Source of the DNA: Anaeramoeba flamelloides
Lineage: Eukaryota; Metamonada; Anaeramoebidae
DNA: 64,000 nt
Assembly: GCA_027625915.1 (NCBI GenBank)
Contig: JANTQA010000072.1
Coordinates: forward strand, 496,001-560,000
Direction of reading: 5' to 3'
The notes below the pieces were generated by a model, which saw only the letters and a list, made by a program, of their open reading frames with translations, was not told the origin of the DNA and made no database searches. Each line of letters starts with the position of its first letter. The stretch's first letter is position 1. Of the stretch, positions 1 to 10,200 are shown one piece after another. The position numbers and the translations under genes were made by a program.

Positions 1-229
1 ATAAATACAAGATATTCAAAACCGATTAAAAACAAAAATTGTCTCACTAATTTGGCTCTACCTTATTAAACTTTAGAGATAAAATTTATTTTTTTTTAAA
101 TTGGAATTTAACAGTATAAAAAAAAGTTCCACTATCAATTAAAAACAAAATCAAAAATTTTAAAGCACAAATTTTTGAAATACCTAAAATTTAATTTTTT
201 TGAAAATTATACGAGTTTTGTCTTTTTTT

Positions 230-380
230 ATGGTATATATATCTCAGAAGTATTGATGATAATATGAATTATCATGATATTAGCAATAAATTCGTGATGG
301 TAATAAGAAATCGTAATTAATTCAACATAACCGTGAGAAAATCATAAATTATTGATAATCCACAAAATCGTGGTATCTAA
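230..380. mobile_element. Degenerate end of the ATCGCGAT-array inverted-repeat element
   Basis: The segment reads like the right terminus (reverse complement) of the 46194-47407 element. It shares the stretch TATCATGATATTA(G/A)CAATAAA followed by TTCGTGAT / TAGCGAT-like motifs at similar spacing. It is too diverged for its ends or target duplication to be defined. Confidence 0.4.
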
Positions 381-1374
381 TAAAAGTATAAAAAAAAAGT
401 AAATTATTTTTTTTTTTATTATTTTAATATTGGAGAGAGGTGATCCGAGAATATTACCTCATATTTACACTAAAATCCTGTACTTTTTTAGTTTTTTTTA
501 TCCTAGTATATAATGTGGACAAGATTATAACTCATAATATAGCTTTTCTTTAAAAACTGAAAAAAAAAATTATTTTTAAACAAAGACAAGAAAAAGATAA
601 AGAAAATCAAAGAAATAAAAGCGAGGTAAAAAATAATAAAAAAAAGTAAAAACTTAATTTAGAAGTTTTTTTTTACATTCCAAATGTTGAATAGGATTGT
701 TGATTGTTTCTTTTTATTTTAAAATTTTTAGTCACTTTTAATTTGCTTTAATAAAGATGTATAAATATTTGACCAACGATAGATCAAATGAAATATGTTG
801 CTTTATTAAGTTCTGAGTCTTTAAGAATAAGGATAAATATATAAAGTGTTGTTTTTTAAGAATAAGGATACTTTTTCGAAATTCTCTTTTTTTGCTTTTT
901 TTATTTTTTATAATTTCCCCAAATCTTGTTTTTGCAAAAAAACCAGTACAAGATTATGACCTAACATCATTCATCAAGTACGAGTAACGACCGGACGGAT
1001 TGTATAGGAAAGTCCAATTCAGTTCACTTCAGTTTGGTTTCAAATTGCATAACCAGTTGGATTCAGTTCTCTTCAGTTGCATAAATCCATTTCAATTTGT
1101 TCAAGATCTAATCTGATAAAGTTAGTTTAAGATCTAATCATAAACAAGTTTATCAATTTCTATAATGATTTTTATATTCCTTTTACCTTCTCCAAACACC
1201 TAAAAAAAACAAAAGGAGTGAAAGAACCGGAGCAACCGAAGGAACCTAAGGAACAAAAACAACTTAAAAAAGAATTTATAAAAATCAGATAGTCTAAAAA
1301 AAAATTTTTTTTTTCATTTTTTTATTTTTCTACAAAATGAAAATTCCGAACGAATATCTACGATCAAAAAATAA

Positions 1375-1770
1375 TTAGTCCATCCAGAAAATGCACTGAA
1401 TTGAATCTTATTTGAAACTTTTTGAAAATATTTTGTTGCTGAGAAAAAAAAGAATTATTGTGATTTCTGTGACTTTTTTTACTGAAAAGAATAATATTTT
1501 CCAGTATAGCATTTCCAAATCTTCTTCATTTCAGTAATAGCAACTAATTTGATACTTTTTGAAAATATTGTTGTTGCTGAAAAAAAAAAGAATTTCTACG
1601 ATTTCTGTTATTTTTTTTACTGAAAAGAATGATATTTCAAAATTAACATTACTGAAACTTCTTCATTCTATTAATAGAAACCTCTTTGATACTTTTCGAA
1701 ATTTGTTGTTGCTGAAAAAAAAATGTTTCTGTGATTTTTTTCATGTTTGAAAATTTCCATTTTATCATTT
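1375..1770 (-). repeat. Dispersed repeat U1, copy 1 (tandem ~140-bp monomers, inverted)
   Basis: About 2.8 tandem monomers with a period near 140 bp. Landmarks such as GATTTCTGT recur at about 1461, 1601 and 1728, and GATACTTTTTGAAAATATT / GATACTTTTCGAAATTTG recur similarly. The reverse complement matches the repeats at 9470-10240 and 43320-44090 (AGTATCAAA, GAAGAAGATTTGG, TCAGTAAAAA...GTCACAG). It lies antisense to the XPNPEP3-like gene downstream. No protein is encoded. Confidence 0.75.
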
Positions 1771-2083
1771 CCAAACAAATCCCTTAAATAATTCTTAATT
1801 GGATTTTTTTTTTTCCAATTCCTTTTCCCAGTTAATCGTATTTAAAACAAAAACAATATTTCTCCGGTATTTCCACTCATAAACTTGAGAATTAGTTTGA
1901 ATTATTTATGACACAAGATTATAACGATTCTACTTCTTCCAATTTTTAATAGAAAAAAAAAAAATTATTAAAATTTTTAGGAAAAATACTCAAACAAAAC
2001 CAAAATTAATATTCTTAAATATTTCAATTCTTAATATAATATAATTGTTAACAAACAATGCATTGGTAAATAAATTATAATAG

Positions 2084-3332
2084 ACTCCCAACAAGCTGGA
2101 ATTTAAGACCAAATCCCAACTTATTTTATTTAACTGGACTTCAAGAACCATATTCAATGATGACTTTATACAAAAACAAGAAAGGACAAGTGGTTTTTTC
2201 TTTATTTGTTAAACAAAGACAAAACGGTTTAGGAATTGAACAGTTTAATTGTGGGACTACAAGAGCAAAAACGTACTTTGGATCAAATAATTCATATTCT
2301 GTCTCCAAATTTGAGGATATTGTATTAGATCAATTAAGCGGCATTGACTATTTATTTTGTGATATCAACAATTCAAAATTTTTAGATTTAATTCAAAAAA
2401 AGGTTTCTATTATCTTTGATCCCACATCACAACAATTTGGAGAATCTTCAAAATCAAGATCTTCTAATAATAATACTAAGCCAAATTTAAATTTATATTT
2501 GCTTAGCGACAATATTGAGGAAATCAGAGCAATTAAAAGCAAATCGGAAATCAAATTATTGCAACGATCGGCTGATATCACAGCAGAAGCCTTTTTATCT
2601 GTTTTCAGAAATGCAAAATCTGCAAAATGGGAGTTTGAACTGTCTTCTTTATTTGAATATGAATGCAAAAAAAGAGGTGCACAGCATTTGGCCTTCCCAA
2701 CATGCTTACAATCCGGCTACAATTCAATTGTCATCCACTATACACAAAACGATGAAATGATCAATAAAAATGATCTTATTTTGATGGACGCAGGTTGCCA
2801 GGTTGACGGATATTGTAGTGATGTAACAAGGTGTTACCCCGTTTCTGGAAAGTTTACATTGCCACAAAGAAAACTTTATGAGGCAGTTTTGCGTGCCCAA
2901 AAGCAATTAATAAAAGAGTGTATCGCCGATGATAATACCTCGATAGCCACTTTGCAAATGACTTCAGAAATATTATTAACTGAAGAATTGCTGAAACTTG
3001 GTATCATAAAAGCAAAATCTTTAAAGCAGGCGCTAACTAGGAAATTATTTAGAAGATTTTATTATCATAATATTGGACACCACTTAGGTATCGAGGTACA
3101 CGATGTCCCAACAATACAGGATACAATCCCATTGCAAAATGGCATGGCAATAACAATTGAGCCAGGACTATATATACCATACGATTATGACATACCTGCA
3201 GAATATAGAGGAATCGGTATTAGGATTGAAGATGATATCGTTATAAATCATCGCAAGCCAATCATCTTAACAAAAAATATACCTAAAGATCCTCTTGAAA
3301 TTGAAGATTTAATACTAAGCGGGAAAAAATAA
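2084..3332 (+). CDS. XPNPEP3: XPNPEP3/ICP55-type Xaa-Pro aminopeptidase (M24 family), 5' exon(s) missing
   Basis: A metallo-aminopeptidase of the M24B family. Eukaryotic relatives trim N-terminal residues from imported mitochondrial proteins. Counting from Met at 2157, the five metal ligands are present: D211 (MDAG), D222 (SDVTR), H308 (GHHLG), E335 (TIEPG) and E358 (RIEDD). The C-terminus ends at the family's usual place, just after the IRIEDD strand. The frame stays open upstream of Met2157 and encodes the conserved NLFYLTGLQEP motif of the N-terminal domain, so 2157 cannot be the true start. A splice acceptor at 2082-2083 is possible. The first ~40-100 residues, including any mitochondrial presequence, are not found in the window. 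An Asn/Ser-rich insert sits at residues ~98-110. Identification is firm; the 5' structure is not. Confidence 0.87.
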
Positions 3333-5559
3333 TTTTATTTTAGTTTTTTTTCTTTCATTTATAATAATATCAATTTTTTATTTTAAATAATTGGAAGAAT
3401 TATTTAGTAGTTTTCTTTTTACTAGTATTTTTTTTTTTTTTTTATATTTATCATTAATGATCCTTCTTTTTTTTATTTTTTATCATTATTAAGGGTTTAA
3501 TAATATTTTTATCTCGGCTTTTTTTTACAATTTAAAAAGATCAATAATTTGTTTTTTTTTTTTTCTCATTTAATTCTGAAAATTTTTAAAGCAATTATAA
3601 ACTGAATCTTAAATTTTTATTAAAAGAAACAAATTCATTCATTCATTATTTTTTATTTTAAAATAAAAATTAAATTTTGAAACTTTATTTTGTTAAAATA
3701 TGGGTTTGTTTCATTATTATTTTTGTATTGATTTTTTTTTATACCAACTTTTTGAAGGGTTTACAATTTAAAAATAATATAAAACATCGAAACAGATACT
3801 AAGTGGTTAATAATTCTTTAGCACTAGACCAATTTGGATACCCTAAAGTTTACTTTTTTAGTTAATTTAAGAATTCTTTCAAGTGTATCATTTTTTATAT
3901 TTTTAAAGAAAAGACCATTTAATAGATTTTCTTTTCACCTTCATAATATAAGTAAAAAAAAAAAAAACAAATATAAGAATGTAATCTTTAATTTGGTTTT
4001 CATGAGACTTTGATTTTTTTAAAACAAACACTATTTTTCTATTATTTCAATATTGTTTTGTATATTTACTTTATTAATTTTTATAAAAAAGAAATCCAAT
4101 AATTCAGAAATTATGATTCTTTGATTATTTTACTATTATTTTTTCTTTTGAAAAAAGAAAGAAATCAAATAAGATAAAATTTATCATTAATTTAGATTGT
4201 TATAATAAAAAAAAATATTCTAGATTATAATCAAAATCAAAATATTTTAAATTTATTGAAAAATTAAAAATTATTTAATTCCTTACTTTTTTGTTTAGTT
4301 TCGTTTTTGAACAATTATGTAATAATGTAGATTAGATAAAAAGAAAAAAATACTATTGGTAATAAAATTAAGATTGATAATGTATTTCTTCTTTTAAATA
4401 TCTAAAAATCTTAATTTTATTTATTAATTGTAGTTTAAATTTTTAATTAATCAAGGTTTATTATTGAAATTTCAGCAAATTTAAGATTAATTTTTTTTTG
4501 TTATGGTTAATGTTATTTTTCAATTAATGAATCTAAATTTTTATTTTAATTTTCAAAACGAATATTAATTATAACTGTTACAATCAAATTAACGGAGTAA
4601 AAATTTTGTATTAGAGTTATCTAAGAAAGTTTAATTTATTTTCTAAATATAATATTTCGAAAAGATGTTGTAAAGATCTTTGGGTTTTCTTTCAACTTAT
4701 AAACTCAAAATAATATTTTGGAAAGTTGAACTAAAAATTTTCATTTTTTAATTGGACAATAAAAGTATTAGAAAATTACTGTTGTAGATTTTTTTTATTT
4801 CAATTTATAATTATTTTATTTTTTTCTTTTTGTGGATATTGAACAATTGAAAAAAGATAAGAAAATCAAGATAAGAAGGAACCAATGTGGGAATAATCAC
4901 CAGTATAAAAATGAAAACAGTTTAAGTTTGATTTCGCATAAGCTAGATATATGAATTAAGAAAGATCATTATTGGATTGATGTCTGAAACAAAGAAAAAA
5001 GAAAATAAACAAAAAAAAAAAACAATTCCAACAAAATACCCAATGAATAGTATCTTTATATCGAAAATGGAACTTTAAAGAATAAAAGTTTGATGTGTAA
5101 AGAGTTATCAATAAAATGAAAATAACTTTTTCCCCATTTACCATGTTCAACGATTTTTATTGATTTTATAATTTTTTTCTTTACGATTTACAAAACGAGA
5201 TTTCTCATTTGAAATAAATGTGCACATCAATTTTTAAAATATTTAATTTTAATTATTATTCTTTTGTTTTAATAAGTTTTAAATATTTAGTTGAGTGTTT
5301 TTTTTTGATCTTTTAAAGAGTTTCCTCTATTTTAGAATGATACTATAATTAATTTGATTCAATTATGTATAATTCTTGAAATTTTCTGTGCCCCATTATT
5401 TGAAAAAGAGTTTATTGGTAAACTGGTAATATAGAATTAAGAGAAATAGTAATACTTATTAAATCGGTATGTATTGGATTTATTTCAAAATAGATTCACC
5501 AAAATTTTGTTTTTACTTTTGCAACCATAAAAAATTTTTCTTGCTTTTCTTATTGTCTT
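3333..5559. other. AT-rich intergenic region, no gene seen
   Basis: Mostly poly-A/poly-T-rich sequence with only short open frames. I see no exon-like segment, no inverted repeat and no copy of the repeat families found elsewhere in the window. Confidence 0.6.
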
Positions 5560-5700
5560 TTCTATTTGTCTATTCCAAATATTATAAAAAATTATCCTCT
5601 GATTTATAATATCATCAACGTTATTATGTGGATAAAAACCACTAAACTTCATTTAATAGTTCTGACAAACAGGTGGCTCTATCTTTTGATACCCCCCCCT
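5560..5700 (+). mobile_element. Old reverse-transcriptase fragment at the LINE insertion site
   Basis: Two frames give RT-like peptides. One resembles the region before palm motif A (IYNIINVIMWIKTTKL). The other gives KQVALSFDT, like the motif A aspartate strand, followed by a C-run and a T-run. The downstream LINE has its own target duplication at 5740-5754, so this piece is either an older insertion or a rearranged part of the same element. Confidence 0.35.
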
Positions 5701-5754
5701 TTTTTTTTTTTTTTTTCCCATTCATTAAACAAAAAATTAAGTAGAATATTTTTT

Positions 5755-6956
5755 AAGGAAAAGGACTTGGTATATTCCAAGAAGATCCATTGTCGCCTAT
5801 TTTATTTGCTCTAATTTCTCATTTTCTTTTATTGAAAATCATACTATTAACAAACCATTGTCAAATGTTTGCAGATGATTTAATCTTAATTATAAAAGGA
5901 AATAAAAATTATTTAAATCTAAAATTAAATTCAATATATGAAATTATTATTCAATTTGTGTTAAAACCTAATAAAGACAAAACAGTTGTATCAAAAGATT
6001 TAAAAAAAATTAAATATTTAGGTATTTATTTAGATAAAATTTCGCATATAGTCTATAATTTAAAAAAATCTAAAGAGACGTTTAATAGCTGTAAACAATT
6101 ATTTAACAACAATTCTCTGAACAATAACTTAAAAATAAGATTATTTAAATCTTTTATATTAAGTCAATTAACATATGGATTAGAAATTTTTAATTATGAA
6201 ATAAAAACTTTAAATAACTTACATTCTTGGATTAATTCATGTATTACCGAAATATGTAAAATAAACAGAAACACACCAATTCTAATTTATAAAACAGAAT
6301 TTAAAATTGAAAATCTGGTAATTTCGGTTAATAAAAAAAAATTTAAATTCAAAAAAAAAATCAAAAAATTTTTCTCTCCCTTATTTGGAAAAATTAATAA
6401 AATTTAATCAAAGAATAAACAATAAAATCAATTGGAACTCAAAAGATTTAATCGAACTAAAAAAAGAAATTTGCAAATATACATATAATGAATTATTGAA
6501 TTCAAAGAGCTGGAAAGTGCAGAAATATTTCAAAATAATAAAATACCAAAACTCTTTATTTAAAACCCAAAGATATTTATGTTATCCGTCAAGCTCAACA
6601 ATCCTAAAATTCAGAACATTTACTAACTGCTTAAACAGATATTACTATTATGTAATAAATAAAAATTCAACGAAATATTGTCCTTTATGTTTAAAGTATG
6701 AACATAAGGAAATAATAGAAGATATTAATCACTTTTTATGGGTATGTCCTTCTTATGAAAAAAATAGATTAATTTTTCTTAAAAAATTAAAAGAAATAAA
6801 TCTTAATGAATTGATTTTAAACTGTAATAGTTTGAAATTATTTTCATTAATTAATAATCGTGAAATCTATGATTTTACGCTTAAATTTCTGAAAGGGGAT
6901 TTAAGTCTAAGGGCAACTAGAGTGTAATTTACACTTCTTCAACAATAAAAAAAAAA
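5755..6956 (+). mobile_element. 5'-truncated non-LTR retrotransposon (LINE)
   Basis: The copy begins just before RT motif B (QEDPLSPILFAL, 5778-5813) and continues through FADDLIL (motif C, ~5872) and a thumb with YLGIYLD. It then reaches a C-terminal zinc knuckle of CPLC...H...C type (~6680-6750) and ends in an A-run after TGTAATTTACACTTCTTC. The coding frame is split once: one frame ends at 6407 and the next opens at 6385, consistent with a single small indel. A 15-bp direct repeat, AGTAGAATATTTTTT, flanks it at 5740-5754 and 6957-6971, a typical LINE target-site duplication. The intact duplication and long frames suggest a fairly recent but dead-on-arrival insertion. The clade cannot be fixed from this part alone; it looks L1-like by the ADD and zinc-knuckle arrangement. 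Confidence 0.88.
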
Positions 6957-6971
6957 AGTAGAATATTTTTT

Positions 6972-7257
6972 TTTATTATGTCTTTGAATCTGAATATTAT
7001 TTGAATAATTTCCAAATAATTATTAAGAATAAAAATAAAAAGTTTGAATTCTTTTGATCAAAAACGAAAAATATATTAAAAATAAAAAAATTATAAATTT
7101 TATGAATGAAAAAAAAGTTGGTGGTTGTATTGATACATACATACATACATATACACATACATATACATATATCAAAAATATATTAATATATTTCTTCAAA
7201 ATGATTTTTCAAAATAAAAAAAAAAATAAATTCAAAATTTTATATCAAAAACGTCAT
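6972..7257. other. Short gap between the LINE and the RMC1 3' end
   Basis: AT-rich, with a TACA/TATACA microsatellite at about 7130-7170. No exon is seen. Confidence 0.5.
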
Positions 7258-10200
7258 TTAAATAAAAAAGCTATAATTACTTGTTGTCAATTCATGGTAT
7301 TTTCTTTGGTATTGTTTACAATCTTCGTAAATAAGTATGTCTTTTAGATAATCAAAAACCGTGATAAATAGAAAATCGTCATTTAATTGATTAATTTTGA
7401 GAAAAATTTTCGAGATCATTTCTTGATCGATTTCTGATTTTTGAATTAATTTTAGTAACTGAAGGATATTTCCATTCTCTAAAATTAAGGAGATTATATG
7501 ATTCTTTTTTTTGGAAATTTTAAACTGATCAAAAATTAATCCAATAATTTCGTTATATTTTTTGCTAAATTGAATTAAAATATTCACCCACTCATTTGAG
7601 TTATCTATTACATTGGATTTTATAAATTGATGTATTAGAAAAAATCGTTGATCTTGGTATAATAAATTTATAATCATATCACCTAAAAATGGTTGTATAG
7701 GAAAATTAAAGATTTGTAAGCTTTTAATATATTCAAATAATATCGATACAAGATATTGAGATTTTATTTTTGGATCTTCATTTAATGGTTTGAATACATA
7801 TTTAAATAAATTTTCTTGAGTAATAATTCTTTTTTCATCAGTTTTGTTTAATTTTTTTATTTTTAATTTAGAGTTTTCTTTGTTTATTTTTCTGTCTTTC
7901 TTTTCTTCTTTCTTTGTATTTTGTTTATTATTATTCACATTATTGTTATCATTTTCCTTTTTTTGATTTTTTTCCATTATCTTTTTTTTGTTCTTTTCTT
8001 TATTTTCTTCATTTCCATTCTCTTTTCCATTATCCTTTTTTTGTTTTGTTTCTTTATTTTTTTTATTTTCATTTTCTTTGATATTATTGTCAGATTTAAT
8101 ATTTATCCCTTTTTCATTATTATTGATGTCTGTGTTTTTTTTATTATTTTTGTTCTCATCATCATCATTCTTCTGCTTATTGCTGCTATTGTTAACATTA
8201 TGATTAGAACTACTACTGCTGCTACTATTACCACCACCACCACCACTGTTATTGTTGTTATGAGAACTTGAAAATGAATCGGAAGTATTTTCTAATTGCA
8301 TATAATTTTTTAAAAGTTTAGAAGACCATCTACTATTTAACAGATCAAATAGACGCGACAAAAAAACTAAATTAACATTTTTACTTAAGATTTGTTTTAA
8401 AATTTGTAGCAATATTAATTTGCAATCAGATCTACGCAATAAAAAGCTAAAGCATAGATCTGGGTCTGGAATTTGCAATGCCAATTTTTGGAAATCAATT
8501 GAAACAAACCAAGCAAATCCACCTTTTATATCAACAATTATGTTCGGAGAAATGTAATTCCAATCTTTTTGATATAATTGAATATCATTTCTTTTGGTAA
8601 TTTCAATGATCTGCTTCGTCTTCCCCCCCTTTCCATTTTCGCTTTTTTTTTGAATTTCTACTGAAGTTTTGCTGTCATTTTGATCTTGATTCTTCTTTGA
8701 TTCTTCTTTGTTTTTTTTTTTCTTTTTTTCCTTTTTTGATTTTCGGGTTGTGCTATTTTTATTTAATTTTTTCTTTTTTCGATCGTCTGTTTTGATTATT
8801 GCCCATTTGTCATCGATAGTCAAATTTTGTGAAATTAAAATTTTGCTTTTAATTTGAGCATTCAAATCATACATAGACGATGTTTTTGATTCGGTATTAT
8901 GGATAATTAATAAATTATCAATAATTGTTAAATAAAAAAATCTTCCTAATTTTTTAGTTTTTAATGTCGATTTCTTGATTTCTGCTCTTCCTAAATGATA
9001 CAAATTAATTTTCGAATCAGATCTTGTTTTTATTAATTGAATTACTTGTAATTTATTATACAAATTCGTGATAATTAAATTTTTGCTAAATGCGGATTGG
9101 TTACGAGCAGAGCATTTGAAATGCTTGTTTTTCTTTTGGGAATTTGAAACACCTTTTAATCCAGCAATGGACGCTAATGCGCCCATTGGACATGAATCTG
9201 TTTCAAACGATTTTAATTTTAGAAATTGTTTTAAAATAAATTGTAACGGGATAATAGTACTTCCATTTTTGCCAGTTGATAACAATAATAATTGGTTTGA
9301 ACTCTTTTTTTTTTTTAAAAAGTTTAAAATATAAAGTTTATTCATTGATTTTGAAATTAAGTATATTAAAATGATTGTGATTTGATTTTTTTTTATTATT
9401 AATTTATTAAATTATGAACTTTTTTGATTTTAAGAGATTTGTTTGAAAGTAAAAAAATTAAAATTTCAAATTTTGAACATCACAGAAATCGCAGAAATTA
9501 TTTTTTTTAATAATGTATTTTCGAAAAGTTTCAAAGAGGTTTATGTTAATAGAACGAAGAAGATTTGGTAATGTTAATTTGGTGAATATTAGATTTTTCA
9601 GTAAAAAGGTCACCGGCATCACCAAACTCACATAAATTTAACATTTCAACAAAGTAATTTTCAGAAAGTATCAAATTAGATCCTATTACTAAAATGAAGA
9701 AGATTTGGCAATGTTGGTCCAGAAAATATTAGATTCTTAAGAAAAAAAGCACAAAGCAAAAGTACACCCATCATTTTTTTTTCAGTGTTTATGATTTTTG
9801 TAAATATGAATGGTCGATTAACCTAAAAAAATTATGGGTGATCGTTGGTTTCTGTGATTTTCTCTCGTTTCTCTAATTTTGTTTTTTATGTTTTCTAAGG
9901 CTTTTTTTTTTCTGTGATTTCTTTTCTGAAATCTGAATTTTTCATTTTTTCTTTGTTTGTAATATACTCTTTTTTTAGGTTTCAAAGAAAAAAAGAATCA
10001 AATACTTTTAAATAAGACTTTTGATAAGAATTATTAATCCAATGAAAATGAATAAATTTTCACAACCTATTTTTGTTGATGAGAGATATGAAGCAAAAAA
10101 TTCTTTTATTTAAAAAAACAGATTTAGATTCGAGAATTTGGTCGGAAATTATCTAGTTCATAAATTGAAAATTAGTTATTTTTTAGGAAAAAAACAAATT

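Larger units (their letters stand above)
1..2083. other. Gene-poor repeat-rich stretch, probably intron or 5' flank of the XPNPEP3-like gene
   Basis: No complete gene is visible. The stretch holds a degraded ATCGCGAT-type element end near 230-380 and a GC-richer patch at about 950-1110 with two copies of a TTCAGTT...CTTCAGTT motif. It also holds an inverted copy of the ~140-bp-monomer repeat at 1375-1770. A 54-codon open frame at about 1133-1292 (+) has a Lys/Glu/Pro/Gln-rich composition that could be coding, but it has no start, no convincing splice sites and no homology I recognise. The missing N-terminal exon of the downstream peptidase should lie here or left of the window. Confidence 0.5.

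Noticed and set aside
1559-1750. Plus-strand 63-aa open frame rich in Leu/Lys
   Set aside because: It is the translation of the inverted U1 repeat, and its frame is not kept in other copies.
2066-2083. An 18-nt GT...AG stretch just before the M24 exon that looks like a miniature intron
   Set aside because: Removing it creates TGA at the junction in the required phase, and all confident introns in the window are at least 111 nt, so it is probably chance.
7921-8271. Plus-strand hydrophobic ORFs opposite RMC1 exon 4
   Set aside because: Shadow of the Lys/Asn/Ser low-complexity coding sequence on the minus strand. The same applies to plus-strand frames at 33877-34114 and 41683-42055.
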